NCBI GenBank assembly: GCA_022606425.2
Contig: JAHDVF020000875.1
Span: 930,001 to 994,000 of the forward strand
Source of the DNA: Lepidostoma basale
Lineage: Eukaryota > Arthropoda > Insecta > Trichoptera > Lepidostomatidae
Length of the DNA: 64,000 bases
Reading direction: 5' to 3'
The notes beneath the pieces were generated by a model. It searched no databases. It was not told the origin of the DNA and saw nothing but the letters and a program-made list of their open reading frames with translations. Below, piece after piece: positions 11,461 through 22,100 of the stretch. Positions within the stretch are counted from its first letter, which is position 1; every line of letters starts with the position of its first letter. Position numbers and translations under genes: made by a program.

Positions 11461-12095
11461 TATTCTTCTTCTCTGGTTCTTCTCTGGTTTCAATCCTGGG
11501 ACTGGTTTGCAGCAATTTCCTCTATTATTCTCTTCCATTCTTCCCTGTATTGTGCGGCTCTTTTGAAATCTGCATATGATGAGCAGCGCACGTCCACCAA
11601 CAGGTCCTCCAGGTACTCTCGGCGTGGGCGTCCCCTAGAGTTTGTCCCCTCGATCATACCCTCCATTATGGCATGCAAGAGACCTTCTTGACGTATTACA
11701 TGGCCGATCCATCTTGCACGCCTTTCGGACAAGGTCCTGAGGAGGTGCCTTCCTCCTTCGATTCCTTGAAGAACTTCCTCATTCGTGATGTGGTCTCTCC
11801 AGGAAATTCCAAAGAGTCTTCTATAGGACCACATCTCAAAAGCCTCTAGTCTCCGCTTATCCCTTTCGGATAGGCACCATGTCTCGCAGCCGTACATCAA
11901 GACACTCCATACATAGGTCTTGATGAGGAGTATTCTCAGTTTTATTTTCGACCTTTTATTAAATGCAAGTCTAGCCTGATGTATACGGCTGTCGACCTCG
12001 CTCTTAGACCGACCGTCCCATGTTATTTTGCTCCCGAGGTAGACAAACTCCTTGGTGTTCTTTAGTGGAACTCCTGACATCACTACTCTCATCTG
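11461..12095 (-). mobile_element. RTE-like LINE C-terminal fragment, 200 open codons
   Basis: The minus-strand frame 12092-11490 is open. In order it has EFVYLGSKITWDG, SVLMYGCETWCLSERDK, LEAFEMWSYRRLFGISW, ARWIGHVIRQE, NSRGRPRREYLEDLL and a stop. These are the post-RT blocks of an RTE-type LINE. The RT domain is absent, so the copy is 5'-truncated. The long open frame suggests a fairly young insertion. A TTCTTCTTC tract at the low end is the tail in reverse. Confidence 0.8.
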
Positions 12096-12212
12096 ATGTT
12101 ATTCTATTATATTTTAGTATTCTATTACATCATATATCCTTTTCCCGCATATTCTATTCGGAAATCTCATTTCTACGGCATTTATACTACTTTGATATTG
12201 GAAACGTTATAT

Positions 12213-12345
12213 AAAGGATCCCCGAGATGGTTTGAGCATATGGAACGAATGAACAAGAGAAGAATGGTTTGAATGTTGTATACAAGCAGTGTGAATGGAA
12301 AGAGAAGCCATGGAAGACCAAGGAAAGCATATCACGACCAAATTC
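12213..12345 (+). mobile_element. TTAG-family LINE internal piece, diverged subfamily
   Basis: Encodes decayed PRWFEHMERMNKRRMV and RPRKAYHDQ. There is no tail; the fragment is cut at both ends. Confidence 0.6.
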
Positions 12346-12469
12346 ATATTTAAAACAAAACACCTAAACAATTTTTTTAAAAGAATGGATAATGTTTAAC
12401 GGATAAAGGTTTGAAAATAATGATTGCCACCAAAATGAATAAACTGAGTAAACTGAGACAGTGAACAGT

Positions 12470-12560
12470 TTACTCTCTCACCCTGACGAAGCTCCGGCGG
12501 GAGCGAAACCGGTTGTTGTTACTAAATAAAGTGGTCTTAATACAAATTACTAAAAGTGTA
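12470..12560 (+). repeat. CTGANGA-stem-GAAAC repeat unit
   Basis: CTGACGA at 12483 is followed by a 5-bp stem (GCTCC/GGAGC) and GAAAC at 12105-12109 of the next line, that is 12505-12509. The same arrangement recurs in foldback families elsewhere in the window. Confidence 0.5.
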
Positions 12561-12769
12561 TTATTTTATTTAAAAAACTTATCATTGATATAAAAATAAC
12601 ATATTCTATATAATATATAATTTTTTTTAATTGTACGTATAGATAAGGTTAGTAAGAACCCTTTTCACGAAAAAAAGTCAAATGTAAAATTTTGTTAGTT
12701 GGAACTGTCTTACTCTTAGGTGTCGATATGTTTTATTATATTAACCATTAACAGTATTGGATTCAAATG

Positions 12770-12895
12770 ACCTGCTGTATAAAAATGTGGAAAGCAAAGG
12801 GAAACTACCACATTAAAGGCCCAAGTGGTATTCCAAAAACCAGCAAAAATGTTACACTTTGCTGCAAATCAATCCCTTGGATTGAAACTAGCGAA
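12770..12895 (+). mobile_element. SINE 3' module
   Basis: GGGAAACTACCACATTAAAG through GTGGTATTCCAAAAACCAGC to CAATCCCTTGGATTGAAAC. It matches the 3' part of the SINE at 8920-9345 and the inverted copy at 37010-37318. The tRNA-like head is missing. Confidence 0.6.
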
Positions 12896-12918
12896 GAATA
12901 AGAATATATATATATTAA

Positions 12919-13169
12919 GCAGTGGCGGTACTCCTATAGAAGCCCAGAAGCCCGGCTTGCGTAAGAAATTTTGAATCAAAACCTCTTCTGGTTTACAGAG
13001 GTTCAGCTCTTGTGGCTATTCTTCTTACGGCTGATGGGAACATTGTTGGAAGGTGATTTGGTGGTTTGTTTGTTTATGCGGGGGCATGATTACTTAGATT
13101 TGGGGGTTTTGATTTAAAATTTCTTACGCAAGCCGGGCTTCTGGGCTTCTATGGGAGTACCGCCACTGC
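12919..13169. mobile_element. MITE with about 65-bp terminal inverted repeats
   Basis: The left end GCAGTGGCGGTACTCCTATA and the right end TATGGGAGTACCGCCACTGC are near-perfect inverse copies that extend about 65 bp inwards through GCCCAGAAGCCCGGCTTGCG. The 120-bp core (AGAGGTTCAGCTCTTGTGGC) recurs at about 25820-25900 and 63615-63700, so a wider family exists. Confidence 0.8.
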
Positions 13170-13194
13170 AGGTGAGAGCTGCGTAATTTGGAAA

Positions 13195-13295
13195 GGTAAC
13201 AGGAAGTGTTTCAGGCAAAAGAAGTAGAGGCAGATCTCCTGCGCCATGGTAAGACCAGATTAAGGAGATGACTGGGGGGTACCATTACTCGGTCA
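13195..13295 (+). mobile_element. Short LINE C-terminal remnant
   Basis: Encodes SGKRSRGRSPAPW followed by DQIKEMTG, resembling the RGRPxxRWxDQI block of LINE C-termini. Too short to assign to a family. Confidence 0.4.
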
Positions 13296-13299
13296 AACC

Positions 13300-13975
13300 A
13301 CAATAACGAATTTAAAAATGTGAATTACTAAATAATTCATTGCGAATGTAAAGGTTCAATTGTTTTATAAGCACTGCATACATATGGTAGCACTGGGTAG
13401 CAGGTTCTTTTCTATAGAGGTCGTTAGAGTTATTATAATATTTATTTATTACGAAACGCTCTTCGCAGAAAATAAATGTTGTGATCGCATTGATTTGATA
13501 AAATAATCAAGATAAGTTAATAACCAATATCCGTAAAACGAAAGTCATCTGCGATAAAATAAAAGCATTTCAGAATATAGTAAGGTTTAATTGTAATGTC
13601 TTGTAAGTAATAATTGAAGATTTAATCATACAAAATGTTTATTAGTTTAAAGTTGAATGCTTGATAAAATAGGTTCGGCTTTAAGTGACGAAATGATATT
13701 ACCCAGGAATTAATAAGATAAACTCATCTACCTGAACTTTGTACAATGTACGTTGCATTATATTTTACTAAGAATTTATTACTCAGATAAAATAACTATA
13801 TATTTTTCTAAGTAATTAATGAATTCACAGTTGCTTGATCAATGATAATACATAATAATAATAAATTGGATGATTTATAGAGTGCCATTTTAATGAATTA
13901 ATTATCTTAACACTTGATTTATCAACAAAATTTAAAAAAATTTAATTTATGTATATTTATTTAAAAAAAATTATA
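13300..13975. other. AT-rich stretch, nothing recognised
   Basis: No coding frame and no recognised repeat. Confidence 0.4.
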
Positions 13976-13977
13976 TA

Positions 13978-14377
13978 TACGCCGTAGAAATTAGATCACT
14001 AAGAAGAATGTGCGGGAAAACGTTGTATGATAGAATACCGAACGATGAAATAAGATAGAAATGTAAGGCAGATGACTGCATCATGGAAAAAAATAAAAAA
14101 AGGATCTCTGAGATGGTTTGGACATATGGAACGAATCGATGAGAGTAGAATGGTTAAAAAGTTGTACACAAGCAGCGTGAGTGGAAAAAGAAGCCGAGGA
14201 CGACCGAGGAAAACATGGCATGACCAAATTAATCAATTACTAAAAGGCGGCCACATTCGAAGTCGGCCACGACGTGCGTGCATGTACGATGTATGAATGT
14301 AGAGGAATCACGAGAGGTATGCCAGGACAGAGCATTGTGGCGATCCACCCTGATGGTCAGTTAGTTGGTTAGTTAAA
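13978..14377 (+). mobile_element. TTAG-tailed LINE, diverged subfamily
   Basis: The plus frames encode RSLRRMCGKTLYDR, GSLRWFGHMERIDESRMV and KRSRGRPRKTWHDQINQLLK, followed by GGHIRSR. The 3' end carries a degenerate TTAG tail (GTTAGTTGGTTAGTTA). The same subfamily occurs at 6838, 45942 and 53958. Confidence 0.8.
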
Positions 14378-14479
14378 TTTAAATTCGTAGTAAATATCAT
14401 TTTTAAATGAATAGTTCAAATTTGAAATTGATATAGAGATTAACGTAATTGTGAGAATCATTTCCAGTAGCAATAGGGT

Positions 14480-14556
14480 AGAAAAACCGAGTAATCGGTT
14501 TTTGGTCGTATATGATAGAAATCGAAAAGCCGACTAGTCGGCTTTTGGTAGTTAAT
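14480..14556. repeat. Two adjacent palindromes
   Basis: AAAACCGAGTAATCGGTTTT at about 14483 is near-palindromic. AAAGCCGACTAGTCGGCTTT at about 14527 is a perfect palindrome. TTAATGTGTTAA follows directly. A related palindrome, ACCGATTAGTAATCGGT, lies at about 51575. This may be the subterminal part of a TTAA-targeting transposon. Confidence 0.5.
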
Positions 14557-14633
14557 GTGTTAATGGTGCTTTAAAAATGCTCCATTTTATAAATTAATTT
14601 AAAAAATAAACATATTTAGTATGGGAGCTGCAC

Positions 14634-14797
14634 CTAATGCAGTCGATTAATATTTACATCGGGATGGGATAATTTGAAAAGATGCGTTTTGAGTCTCGAT
14701 CTAAACTCTATCGGATTCTCAATGCACTTGAAGTATGCAGGAAAATTGTTCCAGGCTGAAGGGTCGGCAACCGCGAAGGCTCGGTCGCCAAAAATTG
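14634..14797 (-). mobile_element. LINE ORF2 C-terminal fragment (fourth family)
   Basis: The minus frame encodes FGDRAFAVADPSAWNNFP, then FRSRLKTHLFKLSH and a stop at 14634. This is the GDRAFxVAxPxxWNxLP...FKxxLKTHLF signature of CR1/L2/jockey-type C-termini. Confidence 0.75.
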
Positions 14798-14867
14798 TAA
14801 AGATAACATATTATTTTTTAATGTTACGTTTTGCTATATTACAGTAAGCAGAGAGAATGTTCACTCT

Positions 14868-14965
14868 TCTTGTTTGACACACTTTTTCTCCACATTCATA
14901 CAAGAGTCATGCACGTTCGTAAAATTTTCCGACTCATAATGTGGGCTACTTTTGAAATTCGATCG
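14868..14965 (-). mobile_element. TTAG-family LINE remnant
   Basis: CACATTCATACAAGAGTCAT and GTAAAATTTTCCGACTCATA parallel the family's C-terminal region in minus orientation. Heavily decayed. Confidence 0.4.
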
Positions 14966-15114
14966 ATATGGTATACGTAGTGCCATCGGTTTTCAGAGGA
15001 TACCCAACCATGTAAGTGTCACGGAAAATGATACAATTTTCGGACACAAAAAGTAAATACTTTGAATTATATTGTGCTCCTTTACAATATCAAATGTAAC
15101 TTTTTAATAATAAT

Positions 15115-15245
15115 GAAATAAAACAATGTTTTTTAATAACTACTTCCAATTTTGCATTTATTTCGACAGCGACCGGTTTCGTCAGGCAGTCGTAATTAGG
15201 CAGGCTTAGTAAAAAAAAACATCGTTTTATTCAATATTGTTTATA
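15115..15245. repeat. Foldback-type repeat with GTTTCGTCAGG core
   Basis: The left part AACAATGTTTTTTAATAACT is inverted at AACATCGTTTTATTCAATAT. The core has GACCGGTTTCGTCAGG. A sibling copy lies at 35218-35390. Confidence 0.5.
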
Positions 15246-15296
15246 ACGAATTTCCATCAAGAGACTTCAGAAAAAGTATTAGATTGTCGTAACAAT

Positions 15297-15490
15297 TTAA
15301 TTTTGATGAAAACGTACGTTCATGGAAGATACATTATATTTTATAGGAGTGACATGTTTCGCCATGCGAAGCCACCATACAAAGTACGAGTATATAGAGT
15401 TTGATAATGACTCGGCTAGACGAAACGTGTCTCATCCATTAAATATAATAAAACTTCAGGTAAACAGACGTTATCATCGAAATAACATAT
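15297..15490. mobile_element. Foldback element, family A
   Basis: GGAGTGACATGTTTCGCCAT in the left arm and TAGACGAAACGTGTCTCATC in the right arm. The outer ends GATGAAAACG and CGTTATCATC are inverse. Confidence 0.65.
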
Positions 15491-16019
15491 GTAATGTGTA
15501 TTTTTGAAACAAGACACCAACAATGTCAGAATTTTGTCATTTTCGATACGGAAATTAGCAAAAAAATATTATAAAAATGGAGAGAAATCAAATATAACAA
15601 AAAATAAGATCATGTCTATTTTTGTTTTCAATATAAAATCCTCTATTATTTTTTTATAAATCGATCATTAAATACAAATATTGTTTTATACAAGTAATTA
15701 ATATTGATGAGGAGGTTCATTTTCTAGAAATTTGTTATATTTTATGTCATTTTCAAATGCCATAGCAATATAAAACAAGTCGCTCCCATATTTACACACG
15801 TTTCCGTCAATGTTATATACTTTAAATTGAATTCTACATCATACCCATAAGAGACATTTCGTTCATTTCTTTATGACAAAAAAATATATATTATAATTTA
15901 TCGTTAGAAAGAATAATATAATTTTTGTTTTTCTTGTATTTTTAAACAATGACCGCATTGTATACAGAAGGCCCGGAAAACAATGGCACATAGGTTGGTT
16001 TATACGCAAGTAAAGAAAA

Positions 16020-16182
16020 ATATATTTAATTTTCCAGACACGAACTCACCCCTGAAGTGACGTCATCTCCCCCCCTCCCCCGGCCGCCCGCTCCGCCGCC
16101 TGCAAAAGAAAACCATCGCATCAGGCCGTCAGTCTGTTTCCAGTCTCCGTGAAGTGAGCACGTCGACAAAAACCGAGACAAA
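16020..16182 (+). promoter_or_regulatory. Promoter and 5' UTR of the LIM gene
   Basis: A sharp GC-rich island in AT-rich DNA. It contains a CRE-like TGACGTCA at 16058-16065, a C-rich tract, and a TCAGTC arthropod initiator at 16129-16134. The initiator predicts a start at 16131 and a 5' UTR of about 52 bases before ATG at 16183. No TATA box lies at the expected distance. Confidence 0.6.
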
Positions 16183-16185
16183 ATG
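16183..16185 (+). CDS. LIM gene exon 1 (start codon only)
   Basis: ATG is followed immediately by the donor GTATGT. In phase it would join SASVCFSC of exon 2 to give Met-Ser-Ala. It sits just downstream of a GC-rich promoter, which is why it is preferred as the start. No transcript evidence is available. Confidence 0.5.
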
Positions 16186-19100
16186 GTATGTTTACTATAT
16201 ACACTAACGATATAAACAAAACATGGGAATCATAAGGGAATTTTGATTATATATCTTGTAAATAAATTGTAAAATCATTTCAAAACTGTGATAAAATATT
16301 ATGTTATGAAAATCAGGAAAATAATTGTTTTAGAAATGTCACATTATTTCATAATTTTGATATGTAATATAATAATAACTCAGTAATTAAGTATTTTATG
16401 AACTGGGTATTAAAGACACACATTTCAATTCCAAAGAACAATTTTGATTTGTAAGAATGTTCGTGAAGTGAAAGCACCCCAAATATAGATATTAAATAAT
16501 AATTTTATTATTTTCTTTTAATTTAAATTTAATAACTGATTCCCTGTGTTGTTCCATTGTGAGCAATAAAAAAAATGTGATAAATTTAATTAAATATAAT
16601 AATGCACGTTTTTATAAAGGTAACCCTTTGATATTTTGTAGTATTTTGCATTGTTATTCTATATTTAAAAAATTAAAACCTTTTGAAAATAATGTGTTAA
16701 AATCTAATAATCAATTAAAGTGTAAATATAATATAATATATTTATATGTTCTGTAATTAGATTTTTCTTTGGTATTGAAATATGTGTAGAAATTTTTATT
16801 TTATAATAAATTACCCATGATATAAAACTAAGCTGCATTAAAAAAATATTCGTTATTAAAAAAAATATGTGTTGCTATAAAAAAATCCTCCGATGAATTA
16901 TTTTAAGAGTGTTTACCTGATTTTTATTTACATTATTTTATAATAATATTATAATGAATAAATATAATCAAACAATAATTAGTAAAGGTTGCATGTAATA
17001 AAACATATATTTATGATAATTTTTCTTACTATAGTATAGATTGTATATAAGCCATCGAGATAAAACTAACGATATTGAGTAACACAGGTTTTATAAATTG
17101 ATATACTATTGGTGGAAGATTTAAAAGATTATAAAAAAATATAAAAATATGTGCAAAATGATGATTGCTAAGCCAGTCATGTCATCAAAGTAATTACTTC
17201 AGATCATATCATGCGGTGAATGATAAAAATTATCGCTTGTAAATATAATGTCTTAATTGAAGTCGTACTAAAAACAAACTAGCTCACCATCACAGTATAT
17301 ACGAGTATACCAACTGACTTACTAAATAAACATCACGCCGTCTCCCCGAAGGGGTATGTAGAAAGAATGGACTGTTTCACTTTACTTTCCTGGCACAATT
17401 CTCTCGCCTCCTCAACACTCATGCACTCATGGTCATGCACGCACGTTGATTTCTCCGACTCCTCACGTGGGCGTCATTCAATATTTGATTCATAATTTGC
17501 TCGTGTCACGTTTTCCTCGGCCTTCCTCTATTTCTATTTCCATTTACATCGTTTACATAAACTTTTATTACCAATCTTTCTTCATTCATTCATTCCATGT
17601 GTCCAAATCATCTTAATCTTCCTTTCATTATTTTGTTTATGTATTTCTTATATTTTTATTCGACAATCTAACATTCACATATTTCCCACATATTCGTTAA
17701 GAGATCTCATTTCTACTGCATTAATTCAACTTTCATCTTTCCTTTGCCAGTTCCTAACTTCGCTTCCATACATAGGGGCGGTACTCATCACAATATATAC
17801 AATATATTTATATATTGTTCAACATTTTAACCTCTCCTTAAACTAATTAACTAACCATCACGCCGTTTCACCGGCTCTGACCTGACACACCTCTCTAGAT
17901 TCCTCCATATTCATACATCGTAATATGCAAGCTCGTCGATTTTAGCGACTTCGAATGTCACCTTTCAGTATTTGATTAATTTGGTCATGCCATGCTACCC
18001 TTGGTCTTCCACGACATCTATTTTCACTCACACTGCTTGTTTACAACATTTTTACGATTCTTCGTCGTCCATTCGTTCTATACAAGTATGTCCAAACCAT
18101 CTCAGGGATATATTTTTAATTTTACTTATAATGCAATCATCTGCCTAACATTTCTTCCTTATTTCGTCGTTCGGTATTCTATCATATCGTCGGTTCAAAG
18201 GTAAAACTCATTAAGTGACATTTAAAAAAAAATTTTTTTTTTGCAATTTCTGTATCAGACTTGTGAATTTTACGTCAGAAAATAATCACCAAGTGTATTT
18301 ATTATAATAACAGTTATTCTTTAATAAAAACACTTGGTGATTTTTTTCTGGCGTAGAATTCACAAGTGTGATACAGAAATTGCAAAAAAAAATTAAATGT
18401 CACATAATGAATTTTATCTTTGAACCGACGATATATCGTTTTTCCGCACATTTATCTCAGTGATCTCTTTTCTACAGCATTAATCCTACTTTCATCCTTT
18501 TTGACAGCTTCACGCTTCACTTCCATACGCAAGGGAAGACTCTAGGAAGAACTATAACTCCATTGTGTACTGCCTTGCTTACTTGAATTAGTTAGTTAGT
18601 ACTCGTATATATGATTGTTTACCCATTATGAAATGTATATAAGCCATTTTTGTTCCTAGTTCACACATAATACACTGGCGTGAATCATCGCCACCGGAGT
18701 ATGAAGCAATTTCTATTGCCAAGGTCACGAAAACATACTAACTGAATTAAGTGTCTGAGCAAAGGCGCAAACCAACAGATTCTATCATAATTCGTCATAT
18801 TAGTCCATGGGGAGCGATATTCTATAATCCAAAATAATATATAACTCACAATAATATTAATCGTGAATACTAACTAACTAACCATCACGCCGTCTCCCCG
18901 AAGGGAATACAGTTCGATAAAATAATAATTTTTCGTTAATTTTTAAAAATAGTAATCAACTTAGATTTTTTGATAATCTTTAGTACTAAATGGTGTTCTT
19001 GTACCGATCCTTGTGTATGGAAGAATAATTTTTTTTAAAGACTGATTAAATCTCTTAGACGAATGTGTTATAAATATGCTAGGGTGCTAAATGCAAATAT

Positions 19101-22100
19101 ACGAACATAACACAATGCGAATAAAAGCATTTAGAACAATAAAAAACGTTCGCTAAGATCGGACACATAAAAAAATAATGAAGAAAGTATAAATGAACGT
19201 TGTGAATGGAGTAATAAATAGAGAAAGATATAGGAAAACATGGTACCATTAAATCAATAAAATTCTATTATAAATGTTGATCAAACGAGGGGCCAGCGAA
19301 ATCGACGATGGTGCGTAACACTATGTATGAATATAAAGGAACCATGAGAAGAATGCGGTCCATTTTGTTCCTACCCCTTCGGAGAGACGATGTAAAGGCT
19401 GGTCAATCAGTTACCATGCCACCGCTAGATTCAAGCTTTCGATATTTGCTATCAAAACATCTGGTATATGTGGTGTCAACATATACTCGTATATGGTATA
19501 ACAAAACATATATGTGGTGTCAGTCGTTTCCGAAACATCATGCATCAATACTTAAAATGAAAATAAATAGAAATATAGCGGGTTCGATCCCCTCTGGTGG
19601 CGTCAGTGACCATTAAAAAAAAATATTTCGACACATTAGAAACACGAATATTGATAAATAATTCATCGCGTAATAATATGTTTGTAAATGTCGTTCAAAA
19701 TTAAAATTCATAAATGCATTTAAAATGAAGTTTTAATAATAAGTATCTAATCAACCTAACCTAACCAGGATACTCAGTAGGAGACCATGGGAAAATAGGC
19801 GAAGTGTCGGAAGGCCACCGATGAGATGGGCTGATGATATTGTCAAAAGGGTTGGAAAATCTTAGATACAAAGGGGGCAGGATAGGGACGAGTGGAAGAA
19901 ATTGGAAGAGACCTATATCCAGCAGTGGAGGGAAGAAGACTAGCAAAGAAGAATAAGAAGATGATCTGATCAAACATATTTTGTTTTCTAACACGAATAA
20001 TGGTTGCCAAAAAAAATATATATAAATCAAATATATGATTTGAATACATAAGGGTAATTGTAATTTAAACAATGGATTAGGTACCATAAATGGACGATAA
20101 TAAATAATATTATACAACAATGAAAAATAAATAAATGCGTAGTCCGGTTCTCACAGTGGGAGCGGAAAAAACTAAAGGAAGTTAAAAAAAATCACTCTGA
20201 GATCACACGGATGAATCTGTGAAGAATTAAATACATATCACACAAATATATATTGAATAAGACGCGATAAAATGATACGTACAATGCATGGAAGAATCAT
20301 AAAACAATTATGGTAATAGCGTTTAAAATGAAATTGATAAACTTAAGGCGACATAACTGTAGATTTCCAAAATGACGATTTGTATGATTTAAAACACTGT
20401 TATTCTCAATTTTTAGTTTATTTTTCTTGACATGTTTCGAACTTTTAACACCTTTATCATCGAGAGAACGATATAAACTAATTAAAAATGTTTTGAACAT
20501 GTGCAAAATTAAACAGATTACCCGGGACAACCCATTTAGCTCTTGTTAATGTTCACAACAGGTGTAAAACCTTCGAAACATGGTGTTTAAATTCAAAATA
20601 AACTAACTAACTAACCATCACGCCGTGTCCCCGAAAGGGTAGGCAGAAAGAATGGACTGTCACACTTTTCTTTCCTGACATATTTCTCTCGCTTCCTCAA
20701 CATTCATACATCGTGTCATGCACGCGCGTCTATTTCTCTGACTCCTCACATGGCCGACATTCAATATTTGATTTATTTGATCGTGCCACGTTTTCCTCGG
20801 TATTCCTCTATTTCTGGTTCCATTAACATATACTTTATTAACCATTCTTTCTTCATTCATTCTTTCCATTTGTCCAAACAATCTTAAGGATCCTTTCATT
20901 ATTTTGTTCAAAACACCATCATTCGCACCGCATTCACTTCTTATATTTTCATTCGACATTCTATCACACACAGAGTATCCACACATTCGTCACAAAATAA
21001 CGGTGTTTAAATAAATAAAAAAGTGGTGTTTAAATTCAAAAGAACGATATTTAAATACAAAAGAACGGTATTTAAATACAAAAGAACGGTATTTAAATAC
21101 AAAAGAACGGTATTTAAATTTAAAGGAACAGTGTTCATGAAAATAAACGTCAAAATAAAATAGTTTGCGGCTTTCGTTAGAAACGATTCGATGGTGAGTT
21201 AGTCAGTTAGTATGGTAAATACAATTTACGCACTGTGGCGTATCGTAAATCTTTTGCATGTTAACAAATATATATATAAAAAAAATCATAAATCTATCAT
21301 ATCTTGGACATTGAATAAATAAAATACAAATAATAATGACAATTAGATGTAATTTATAAGCATTTGCACATAAGTACACAATATTATAATTTCCTTATAA
21401 TATTAATAGTACATAAGTTTTGTTTTATTGTTTTCCTTGTTTTGCTATTTAAAAGGACATATATATACTTATTCGCACTGAAACATCAAATAGCTCAAAA
21501 CAATAAAACATATTTAAATAAATAGAATTACACTTTGTATTTTCACAACACCTTCATTCTACTTTTCGCAGGTGTGTTTTGGATGTGACACAACCTTTTC
21601 GATGCACAAGTTAAAAGTTGTGTCACAACCGAAACATGTCTGTGAAAAGTAAAATTAAGTGTAATTATATTTATTCAAATGTGAATCCACACCACAAAGT
21701 GAATGCGAATATAGAAGAATTTATACAAATATTAAAACATCATTTTATTTTTTAATTTTTCATAAATAACAAATATGCATGGTTTATTTTTAACAAAATA
21801 TAAAAATGACAGTTTCAGTTTTTGTGTGTACATATATTTTTTGTTTGTATTAAGTTGCATGGTAATTTTTAAATAAGTTTGAATATAACATGAGTGTTTT
21901 TTTGTCACGCATGCGCGCTCTTATTAATGTTGGACGCCATTTTGTTTTGTTTTGTAGTTGTGCTGCAAACCGAAAAAAAAGAATGCCGATAAGGTAATTA
22001 AAAAAAACGCTTCATCAACTAAGATCACCGACAGCTAACGAAAATATACCCAAAAACTAAATTTTAACAATCATTTAAATCATCCCACCAAATTCATCCG

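Noticed and set aside
11490..12092. 200-codon host protein gene
   Set aside because: YGCETW, LEAFEMW and RGRPRR blocks are LINE C-terminal motifs, and it has a tail; not a host gene.
12483..12509. A canonical hammerhead ribozyme
   Set aside because: There is an extra A between CUGACGA and stem II, and stems I and III with a cleavage site were not evident; kept only as a shared motif.
21023..21136. CRISPR-like array
   Set aside because: Direct tandem units without spacers in a eukaryotic intron; a minisatellite.
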